Source of the DNA: Armadillidium nasatum | Lineage: Eukaryota > Arthropoda > Malacostraca > Isopoda > Armadillidiidae | Reading direction: 5' to 3' | NCBI GenBank assembly: GCA_009176605.1 | Contig: SEYY01025034.1 | Span: 1-20,000 of the forward strand | Length of the DNA stretch: 20,000 nucleotides | Part shown: piece after piece, positions 1-20,000 of the stretch | Layout: each line of letters starts with the position of its first letter | Position numbering within the stretch: the stretch's first letter is position 1 | Program-made: the position numbers and the translations under genes | Notes under the pieces: generated by a model | What the model was told of the DNA's origin: nothing | Database searches by the model: none | The model's input: only the letters and a program-made list of their open reading frames with translations

Positions 1-977
<977 letters not shown>

Positions 978-1092
978 CAGCTCCTCTTGCTTTATCCCAT
1001 ATAATTAAATCTGCTCTGGGAAGCTTTTGTTTTATTAATGCACCAGTTACCGCACTAGTTATGCCAGTACCAACTAATAGTATTCTTGTCAT
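978..1092 (-). CDS. RNLS: Renalase-like FAD-dependent amine oxidoreductase, first coding exon (partial gene)
   Basis: The exon starts at the ATG at 1092-1090 and encodes 38 residues plus one base, followed by a strong donor (G|GTAAGT, complement of 972-977). It begins M-T-R-I-L-L-V-G-T-G-I-T-S-A, a beta strand followed by a Rossmann dinucleotide-binding glycine motif, and ends L-I-I-W-D-K-A-R-G-A. The W-D-K-A sequence just before a G-G-R-M segment is characteristic of renalase, in which it closes the first beta-alpha-beta unit of the FAD site. Vertebrate renalase oxidises off-pathway isomers of NAD(P)H; carrying that role over to this protein is inference. The remaining exons would lie left of base 1, and I found none between 1 and 970. 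An (AT)n array lies 48 bp upstream of the ATG. An upstream non-coding exon cannot be excluded. Confidence 0.8.
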
Positions 1093-1135
1093 TTTAGTAA
1101 ATAAAAGTTGTTTTTATATCAATTAATAAAATCTG

Positions 1136-1240
<105 letters not shown>

Positions 1241-2016
1241 AAAAAACTGAATATGCAAAACTCTAAATACTATCATAAGATATTTGATACAATCAAAATA
1301 ACTTGAATAATATTTTTTATATATTCCTTTAGAGGTATTCTTAAGTAATGAATATATTAAATAAGTTATATATCCTATTTTCATACAATTCTTATCATAC
1401 TTGTATAATCAAATTCTATTCTTATATATGACAATTCCTCTCTCATTAAAATTACTTAAATTTACAAGATATGATATAAAAAAAAATATACTACTAAGTT
1501 ATATATAATATATAATGAATAAAATTATGAAAATATTAAAAAATTAAAAAATTAAACTATTTGATTACTATTTGAAGCTCTTTCCATACTGAAACAAGCG
1601 TACAATAAATAACATATTTACGAATATTAGAAAAAAACTGTAAATAATAATCTAGAAGCCTGACGACAGCCTTATCTACTGAATTTTATAGACATTGATC
1701 TATAAGGCCTAAAAAGCTGAGTATATAATTTATTTCATTAAGTAGATAATAAAAATTTAGTTCAGCTATGTCATTAGATATGAATGCCAAAAATGATTTA
1801 ATAAATAATCGAACTTACAAATATTTTATAATTTTTCATACTGAATATAATTTAGATTTATTTAAAATTAAAATGCCAGTATATAGTTCACTTGAATATC
1901 ATTATACTATATATAATTCAAAATTATATAGTTTTTCAAAAACTTTCTAGGTTCATTAACAATAATAATCATAATGAATGTTTAATTTCATTATTGATTA
2001 TAGTATTAGTTTCCCT

Positions 2017-2239
<223 letters not shown>

Positions 2240-2834
2240 GTTTTGACTGGTCATATACACAAAGTAAACTTTGTTATACAAGAGCAAATTTAAGATCTGA
2301 TTTTGTTGTATTTCTGGTTATAAAGGTAAAATGTATTCTAATAATTCCAAAAGTTATACTGATGAATTAAAAAATATTTTTAAAACGAAAAAAATGCATA
2401 AAACCTGTAAAAGTCGATAACTGAAAGTATACTTATACCAGATTACTGACTAATGTAATTTATACATTATCCACAATTTTTGTACCAATTTTGATACAAT
2501 TTTGTTAAGTAACAAATTTTTCGAAGTTGTGAGAGGAATGAGTTACTGGTATACACAAATAAAGATCAACCGCATTTAAAAATACTAATTGCGGAAACAA
2601 AATTACAAGGACGTTAAGTTATAGCCACATTTAAAATAGATTGCAATAAAAATTTACAATTTATCATGAATAGGAAAATTTTGTTGCTCCATCGCTTGAA
2701 CTTTTAAAATATTAATTAAAATTTAAAATATTTAATTATTAACAAAATTTTAAATATCTTCATTTTGATAAAATTTTCCTTTTTCTTTTTGAATATCTGG
2801 ATTTAATTCTTAAATTCAGTTAATACACTATCTA

Positions 2835-2862
2835 TGTATTATTATTATTATTATTATTATTA
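2835..2862. repeat. (ATT)n microsatellite
   Basis: Short perfect ATT array with the T-rich strand on plus. The surrounding 2300-3030 is AT-rich sequence in which I see no coding exon. Confidence 0.95.
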
Positions 2863-3044
2863 GAGGTTTTTGTAATAGCTCTTTCTTATTGAAGTTTCAG
2901 TTCTCTAATATCATTAAAAAATAAAGTATATAAATAGTTTTTATAAATATCATCTAACTGCGAATTTCTGGATTTTTTATTATATCAGTTTATTTTATTA
3001 TTTTTATTTAATAAATTATTTTATTTTTAATATTTTATCACAGA

Positions 3045-3156
3045 CCCATTACCTCATATTATGGATCCCCGAAATAACATTTCCCCCTTGAAGACCCCCT
3101 CAAAGCTTCTGTGATTCCTTGGGGGACCATGTCGACCTCGGTTGGAAAACTCTAGG
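3045..3156 (-). mobile_element. Probable hAT-family transposon terminus (relic or MITE end)
   Basis: Read on the minus strand from about 3156, the segment begins C-T-A-G-A-G-T-T-T-T-C-C-A-A-C-C, followed by a stretch rich in GG and CCCC. This resembles the common hAT terminal pattern (CAGNG then TTCCCAACC, followed by G- and C-rich blocks). The segment is clearly richer in G+C than its flanks. I did not find a matching opposite terminus or a target-site duplication, so its extent is uncertain. Confidence 0.4.
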
Positions 3157-3847
3157 GTAAATGAAGATTTTCTTCTCCTGATTCAAAGGGAGGAGAACCT
3201 ACTTTTACCATTTTTTTTCTCTCTCTCTTCCTATGTACTGTTTAAGGGGTATAAAGAATACTCCCTACTTTTGACACCGCCCTATGGTCATATATCTGAT
3301 GTGCGGTTAAACTAAATTTTTTCATCTCTCGACTCATTACATTTTTTACCTATAAATAAAAGTAACAAAATTGATACGAAAATGGCTGTCAAAATTTTAA
3401 GCAAGAAATATCGAATTTTATCATAAATTATTGGGATTTTTAATTAAAAAAAAAAAAAAGTTTCCCATCTTTCAGTATAATGTTTGGAACTTATTAGAAT
3501 TCACGGAATATATCAGTCGGTACTCTGTATATGTTTAAGAAAGTGATTAATCTTTCTTAAAAAGAAAATTTCCAACTCGTATCAAAGATTCTATTAAACC
3601 AGAAATTTATTAGATTTACCAAACAGTATTTACTGCTGAATCTTGTGCAATAGATTAACTTCTCAAAGTGAGGGTCCCAACCTCTGATGGTTTAGTATCG
3701 AATGTTAAACTTAAAGCAAAGCATTGAATTTTATTTTTTATTCTTAAGGTAATTGGGAAAACGGGGGTTTTAAAAAAAAAAAAAAAACTTGCTTGATAAG
3801 ATGTCCATAAAGTATATTAATACTGAGAAACCAGATATCTGCTTAAA

Positions 3848-3969
<122 letters not shown>

Positions 3970-4930
3970 TTTGCAGGCCCATGACTTACTAACATATATT
4001 CAAAGAAAGATTAGTATATGATGATCAAATTTATCTTACTGCTAAAAGATCAAATTTTGTTTTAACGTTTTTCAAATATGGTGGTTTACAATAGTAAGTT
4101 TTTAACTAAATTTATTTATTTTACTTATGTAGTAAGATATTTTTAAAGGCTAGCATTATTATATTACCTTATGCTTTTTTAGGAATTTAGTATAGTTTAT
4201 TATTCTTTTGTAATTATCTGTAGAGCTTAATATTACTTGGTCATATATTTAAATATTTATTAAAGCTAAACCCAATATATCGAAGTTAATATTAAAGGTT
4301 CTATTAAAAGTGATTATTTTTTTTTCTCTATGAGTAGAGGTTCTATAAATAGCTTAGAAAAGTTTAGAAAGTGATAGCTAATAATCTTGTGTAATAAAAA
4401 GAATTGGTCAGTTTAATAATATAGTAGAAATTGTAGAACATCTTTTAGTATTTTTAGCGTAGTCTAGCCTAAAATAATATGTAATTAAAGTAGTTACATA
4501 ATTGTAAAATAATAAAAGTTTACGCAAATTCTAATTATTAAAGTCATTATGATTCATTGCATCTACTTAAAGTCTCTTGAATTAAAATTTTAAAAGAACA
4601 ATTATTTTTTTTTCTTCTTTCTTAGATTGCGTTAATTTTAATTATTTATTTAGCCTGTTATTTTTACCCTAAAGTTCATTTATATATACCATCAAAGTAA
4701 ATTCCTCACTCCTACTGATGTAAAAGAAGCTAGTAAAGTTTCTGGATAATCCATTTAGAAATTATTATGGATTAAGTATATTATTCAAGAATGAAAATTC
4801 TGTTTTATCAGTAACTTATTGTACATTATTGTGAAAAAAAAAATATTACAAATAAATATTATAATTAAAACAAAACATTATTTTATTAACCCTAGAGGAA
4901 CTAACATATTTTGTTAATATTATTTTAAAG

Positions 4931-14959
<10,029 letters not shown>

Positions 14960-15119
14960 CGGATATTTTTATAATTAATATACTATATTACTATAAACTA
15001 TATACTATATTAATATTAGTAATATTGATTTTATTATTAAATTCTAGAACACTATTTTTTATTGTTGGTCGTATATATTTTAAAGTTTATTTATATAAGG
15101 CACTTATTTATTCTTTTAA

Positions 15120-15125
15120 AATAAA
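15120..15125 (+). terminator. AATAAA polyadenylation signal of the GGT7-like gene
   Basis: A canonical AATAAA 160 bases after the TAG stop, followed by a T-rich stretch. No intervening AATAAA was seen. Confidence 0.65.
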
Positions 15126-15215
15126 GTTCTTTTAAATATTTTAATTTTTATTTTCAATATTTTTTTGTAAATTGGTATTGTTGATTTGTGTCTCTATAAC
15201 ATTTTTTGCTTATGG

Positions 15216-15356
<141 letters not shown>

Positions 15357-15442
15357 TGAATTTAATGCTGTACATTCAATTTTTAATACACCCCCCCCCC
15401 CCCCTAAAGAACAGAATAATTTAAGTCTAAAAAATATTTAAT

Positions 15443-15481
<39 letters not shown>

Positions 15482-15738
15482 TATTATTATTTTTATTTTT
15501 TTTTAAAAAAAAAAAAAATTTTTATTTTATTTTATTTTTTTTTTTTTCCTTTGTACAAAAAAATTTCAGTGACCAGTAAGGTTAATTTTAAGACAGAATC
15601 GATTAAAATTATTATTATTTTTAATTTGACTTTTTTTTCTTTTTCTTTTTTTTAAGAGAAAAATGAAAAATATTTATAAAAAATTTTTTTTTTTTTTTTT
15701 TTTAAAAATTTTAAAAAAAAAAAAAAAAATGGAGTACG

Positions 15739-15769
15739 ATATATATATATATATATATTATATATTATA

Positions 15770-15864
<95 letters not shown>
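15739..15864. repeat. Imperfect (AT)n microsatellite
   Basis: AT alternation broken by several TATTATA and ATAATA phase shifts. Confidence 0.95.
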
Positions 15865-15867
<3 letters not shown>

Positions 15868-16129
15868 TGCACCGTTAAGTAAATTGACCGATTACAGATT
15901 AATCAGCTGCCCATTATTATGTTCCATACCTATATACGAGTATATTCGCAATAAAGTTTCAAAAGAATGATATGGTAAGAAAAATAAGAGAATGGTAGTA
16001 GAATGGTTACTGGTTAAGTTGGAAAGTACTGATTCAGAACAATCGACAGAATTTATAAGAAGATCCTTCTACTTCAGGATGAAGAAGCATCTCTTACTCT
16101 ATAAGGTTTATTTGATGAATTAACTTCGG

Positions 16130-16490
16130 AGAAAATGAAAAAAATGACGAAGGGCTAGTATTACAGGTGGGGGGTGGGGGTGGGGGTGAGGAAATAAGAA
16201 CATGCAAAAGTTTATCACAACTTAAAGGAATTATAAGATTATTTAAATCTGTCCCTACTACCAAGAGATGGTTGCCCATTTTTGTGATAAAGAAAAAAAA
16301 AAATAAAAATCTTCCTAATTTGAGCCGACTTGCTTTGAAATATATAAGCACCTCTGTCTTTTTCGTTGGATACGGAAGAATTTTCAGTACAGAAGGGAAC
16401 ATCAACGAGCCCTCAAGAAATCGGTTTTGCCATGTAAAAAGGGGGAAAAAAAGTTTGATGTTTTTACATCAAAATTTAAGTTCTTAACTT
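16130..16490 (+). pseudogene. hAT transposase C-terminal relic (dimerisation domain)
   Basis: A plus-strand frame from 16167 to 16487 contains P-N-L-S-R-L-A-L-K-Y-I-S-T-S, R-I-F-S-T-E-G-N-I and S-L-M-F-L-H-Q-N-L. These align in order and spacing with the hAT C-terminal dimerisation domain: F-P-x-L-S-x-L-A-x-K-Y-L-S-I-P, then E-R-x-F-S-x-A-G-x-I, then L-x-F-L-x-x-N-L. The I-P-A-T-S-V-P-S-E block is corrupted to S-V-F-F-V-G-Y-G, and the expected W-W is absent. No upstream transposase or terminal repeats were recognised nearby, so this is a fragment. Sequence at 15865-16130 may be more of the same element but is too decayed to read. Confidence 0.75.
16165..16190 (+). other. G-rich tract
   Basis: G runs of six, five and five bases separated by single T, with GG before and GTGAGG after. 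It could fold as a weak G-quadruplex, but it has only three runs longer than two. Confidence 0.6.
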
Positions 16491-16696
16491 TCAATAGTGA
16501 ATTAAAAGATTCATTAATTTGCTAAGAAGTATTTTCAAATAAATTTGTATGATGTTACTATCAATAATTTCTTAATAATATCTTTTTAAAAAGAATTAAG
16601 ATTTACATCTTCGGGAAGTAGAAGGATATCTTTTCCGTTTTTTTTTCTACAATATAAAAACCGATTAATTGTAAAAAATCTGATACAACGTGCAAT

Positions 16697-17217
<521 letters not shown>

Positions 17218-17254
17218 CACAGTAAATTGGCATTTTTAGATAAGTATTTAGTCA

Positions 17255-17260
17255 TTTATT
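17255..17260 (-). terminator. AATAAA polyadenylation signal of the zinc-finger gene
   Basis: TTTATT on plus is AATAAA on minus, 73-78 bases after the TAA stop at 17335-17333. The (AT)n array begins about 40 bases further on. Confidence 0.6.
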
Positions 17261-17332
17261 TTCTTATAAAAATATATACACTTTTTTTTGTTTGACGTTT
17301 TATAACAGAGTTTAACATTTAAAAAAATCGTA

Positions 17333-18526
17333 TTAACAAGCACTCTCTTCCTTCACAACAGGCGATGAAAGGCATTTATGTGTTACAACATAAATACTGC
17401 GCTTAAAAACTTTCCCACAAACTCTGCACGGAAATGCTCTAGCACCTTCGGAGTGAAAATTAATGACATGCTTCTTTAGGGATGCTTCGATACTGAATTT
17501 TTTTAAACAAATCTCACACTCGTGATCTTTCACTCCCAAATGAGTGGAAATATGTCGCTTCAAATGGGCCTTTCGGTGAAACTTTTTTTCGCAAAAATCG
17601 CAAGCATATTTTTTGTTATTTTCACCTCGGTGAAGTACAACGTGTTTCCCAAGACACGACCTACTTCTGAAAGTTCTGCTACATTCTGGACATCTATAAG
17701 GTTTTTCCCCAGTATGAATTCGTTCATGCATAATCATATTATATTTCTGAATGAACATGGTCCCGCAATACCTACATGAATATCTTTTGTCAGCAAAGTG
17801 AGTTTTCAGGTGTTGCCGAAGTCCCCTATTCGATTTGAAAGACAAAGAGCATTCAGTACATGGGAATGGCCGCTCTTGAGAATGAGTAATAGTATGAGAA
17901 GCAAGTGCTCCCGACTCTCCGAACCGTTTTTGACAAATTTTACAACTAAATGGCCGTTCTCCTGTGTGAATGCGAATATGCTTTGTCATCGTAGATTTGT
18001 CTGAAAAACTTTTGCCACAGTAACTACATTTAAAAGGTTTTCTTCCTAAATGTATATTCATATGAATTTTTAACGAGTATCTTGCGGTAAAACAAGAATT
18101 ACATAAGCTACATTTGTAAGGTTTTTCTCCTGTATGCGTAAGCTTGTGCTGTTTTAAATGCTCTTTACGCCTAAACATTTTCCCGCAAATATCACAAGGT
18201 TCAGTGCGAATGTCTTCATGAATGTCACGATGCTTTTTGAAATTTCCTGGTAAGCTAAATCTCTTTTTACAAATTTTGCATTGGTATGGTTTTTCACCAG
18301 TATGAGTACGCATGTGACGTTTCAGTGTTGTTTTGTCACCAAAGCATTTTTGACAGTAAAAACATATTAATAACCCATCTTTTTGATGGTTCTGAAGGTG
18401 AATCATAAGCGATGACAAATCTGGGAACACAATCGTACACAAATTGCAATGGAAATCCTCAATGGGTGGAAAATTGTCAGCACTAAACCCTAACTGGGTT
18501 TTAGCTGACTGATTTTTGTGGTTAAG
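17333..18526 (-). CDS. C2H2 zinc-finger protein, C-terminal 13-finger part
   Basis: The frame runs from the splice- or shift-defined overlap near 18526 to TAA at 17335-17333 and holds thirteen C2H2 units in tandem. Most have the C-x2-C-x12-H-x3-H spacing with F and L core residues. Linkers of the T-G-E-K-P or T-G-E-R-P type follow fingers 2, 4, 6 and 9, typical of DNA-binding arrays acting in the nucleus as sequence-specific regulators. Finger 1 (C-N-L-C ... H-L-Q-N-H) has H-x4-H spacing. Finger 13 ends H-K-C, giving an atypical C2-H-C end. The first in-frame ATG lies inside finger 1, so this part is unlikely to be translated on its own. I cannot assign an ortholog. Confidence 0.88.
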   Translation of the reverse strand, partial: LNHKNQSAKTQLGFSADNFPPIEDFHCNLCTIVFPDLSSLMIHLQNHQKDGLLICFYCQKCFGDKTTLKRHMRTHTGEKPYQCKICKKRFSLPGNFKKHRDIHEDIRTEPCDICGKMFRRKEHLKQHKLTHTGEKPYKCSLCNSCFTARYSLKIHMNIHLGRKPFKCSYCGKSFSDKSTMTKHIRIHTGERPFSCKICQKRFGESGALASHTITHSQERPFPCTECSLSFKSNRGLRQHLKTHFADKRYSCRYCGTMFIQKYNMIMHERIHTGEKPYRCPECSRTFRSRSCLGKHVVLHRGENNKKYACDFCEKKFHRKAHLKRHISTHLGVKDHECEICLKKFSIEASLKKHVINFHSEGARAFPCRVCGKVFKRSIYVVTHKCLSSPVVKEESAC

Positions 18527-19156
18527 TCATCTTCTAATTTTGTACTTCCTTCCATTATTCCATCTTCGCATATACTCAAATCATTTAAATAATCTTCATC
18601 AACATCCTCAGTTTTTATTTTGAGATCAGGTTCAACTTTAATGTCAATAGATTCATCTTCATTTTTAACAGTCGTCAGTAATGGTATTTTTGTTTCTCCA
18701 AGTTCAAAACTGGGTTTTGAATCTAATGATTTTTCTTGATCTTCTATAGGTTCATCTACTTCTTCCTTTATTTCTATACTCTTCTCTTCCGATCTTGACG
18801 AACTATTCAGTAGAGAGGATACATTAATTTTTATAAAATTCTGTTGAAATGGAAAAAAAGCTCCTGTTTTATTTATCTGAAATAAAGCTTTTCCTTTTCT
18901 ATTAAATTTAGGTACAATCTTTGAACTATCTTCCTTTTCTTCAAGGTCACCATTTGTATTATTCACTCCGGGGTCACCATTTACAGTATTATGAGATTTC
19001 AAAATATTTTTCAGGTTTTTAGTTTTAGATTTATGTATTATTCTACCTTTAGAACAGAATTCATTTTTGGCCGAAGAACAATTAGGCAACAAATACTTAT
19101 CTACAGGAGTTGCTGTTCTTGGAAATAAATTTAAATCATAATTAATTACACAGCTT

Positions 19157-19225
<69 letters not shown>

Positions 19226-19956
19226 GTATTATTATAATTTATGTTTCTTACACTACAAGATTTTATATCACCTACTGTTTTTCTTACTTTTAATTTTCGA
19301 CGTTTTAAAATACGTTTCACCCCTAAAAAAGATCTTTTTTCCTTAGTGGCACAAGTTTTTGATATTGGCACTTTTTCATTTGACGGTCCACTAGAATTCG
19401 CGGGCAGCTGATCGATTTCTTCACTTGTTTCAAGTTCTCTTGTAGTACTACCTCGTTCTGATATCGACTGTTCTTCTGTTTCCTCTTGTTTTAAAAGGTC
19501 AGTTTCTATATCGATAGTATTATGATCTTTTATATCGATTTTTTGTAATGAGTTGTTGGTTTTGCAAGATGAATCACACTGGTGTTTCGAAAGGATGTAG
19601 ACATGAAGTCTTGGTGTCAAGCATCCACAGGCATTACTATGCTTTTTGATAATATTGCAATCAAAGCATATTTTTTGGAAAGAAACGATATTTTCTTCCG
19701 AGTTTTTGATCTTCTTCGTTGGAGACGAGCTGACTTTGGTTATTATCAAACTCTCCCCGATTTCAAGTCTGTCGTTATCTGAAGAATCGGAATGTTGGCT
19801 CGAGTCTGTCAATTCGTCGTCTAAATCTTTTTCAGTATTTTCCAGTATATTAACAGCATCACTGTCCGAACATTTTGAGACAGTTTGACTACGGAATCTC
19901 TTTGTAGCTAAATTTGTCGTTAAAGGTGTTACGCTCACTTTTGAATTTCCTTCCAT
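18490..19956 (-). CDS. C2H2 zinc-finger protein, N-terminal acidic and Asn-rich part
   Basis: The ATG at 19956-19954 opens a 488-codon frame ending in TAG at 18492-18490. The protein is rich in S, E, D and K, contains repeated acidic patches (for example V-D-E-P-I-E-D-Q-E and K-T-E-D-V-D-E-D-Y), and has several I-K-V/I-K-E/K-T-E sites that resemble sumoylation motifs. Residues 97-131 hold a C/H cluster and residues 245-266 an asparagine run. It overlaps the finger-coding frame by some 35 bases in the -1 frame and continues directly into it, so the two are almost certainly one gene of about 870 codons. Start choice: it is the first ATG after an A-rich leader, with no upstream in-frame codon visible before the window edge. 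Confidence 0.82.
19159..19224 (-). repeat. (AAT)n microsatellite coding for 22 asparagines
   Basis: An uninterrupted ATT run on plus, AAT on minus and in frame, gives N at residues 245-266 of the zinc-finger protein. It is flanked by further N-N and N-Y-N residues, which suggests an older, partly mutated extension. Confidence 0.97.
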
Positions 19957-20000
19957 TTTTTTTTTCCTTTTTTTCTTTTTTTTTAATAACTTTTCGAAGT

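Noticed and set aside
1768-1950. 60-codon plus-strand open frame starting with ATG
   Set aside because: AT-rich, no recognisable motif, no codon bias beyond composition; consistent with chance.
2331-2420. Short ATG frame (M-Y-S-N-N-S-K-S-Y...) considered as the first exon of the GGT7-like gene
   Set aside because: Its only nearby donor ends the exon in T, which with exon A's GA would make TGA; no other support.
3655-3690. GTCCCAACCTCTG stretch as a second hAT terminus
   Set aside because: Similarity is short, and it does not pair as an inverted partner of the 3156 end.
16094-16405. Minus-strand frame with a proline run
   Set aside because: Opposite strand of the G-rich tract and hAT relic; the plus frame carries the homology.
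17522-18004. Plus-strand open frames opposite the zinc fingers
   Set aside because: Shadows of the strongly conserved finger array on minus.
18505-18525. Classical -1 programmed frameshift heptamer
   Set aside because: The A-run does not form X-XXY-YYZ in the zero frame, and a missing A is simpler; kept only as an alternative in the finding.

Overview
The window is eukaryotic and comes from a very AT-rich animal genome, most likely an invertebrate. The evidence is spliced genes with GT-AG introns, standard-code exons, CR1-type LINE and hAT remnants, and a multi-finger C2H2 gene with TGEKP linkers. I cannot place the species. About one base in eight lies in long (AT)n arrays, and at least eleven (ATT)n arrays are scattered between them.

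Layout. (1) 978-1092, minus strand: the first coding exon of a renalase-like flavoprotein; the rest of that gene lies off the left edge. (2) 1093-4930: a divergent intergenic interval, probably also holding the unrecognised 5' exon(s) and first intron of the next gene. It contains (AT)n arrays and one hAT-like terminus. (3) 4931-14959, plus strand: eleven exons of a gamma-glutamyltransferase-family gene of the GGT7 (glutathione hydrolase 7-like) type, ending in a TAG stop and followed by an AATAAA signal. The phases of all introns fit except at exon C, where one base appears to be missing. The protein is predicted to be a type II membrane protein. At the position of the family's autocatalytic threonine it has alanine, and supporting active-site residues are also replaced, so it is probably a pseudoenzyme, as proposed for vertebrate GGT7. 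Its introns hold a decayed antisense CR1 LINE, a tRNA-derived SINE, two minisatellites and a hairpin element. (4) 14960-17332: the interval between convergent genes. It holds homopolymer and AT arrays, a decayed hAT transposase C-terminus, and a 518-bp imperfect AT array. (5) 17333-19956, minus strand: a C2H2 zinc-finger gene of about 870 codons with 13 fingers, split into two overlapping reading frames by an apparent one-base loss in an A-run. Its N-terminal half carries a 22-residue asparagine run encoded by an (AAT)n microsatellite.

The three genes show no evident shared pathway; this looks like ordinary gene neighbourhood. The most interesting signals are the substituted GGT active site, the two one-base frame breaks, the (AT)n/(ATT)n arrays that abut splice sites, and several unclassified repeats. 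I found no convincing new multi-gene system.
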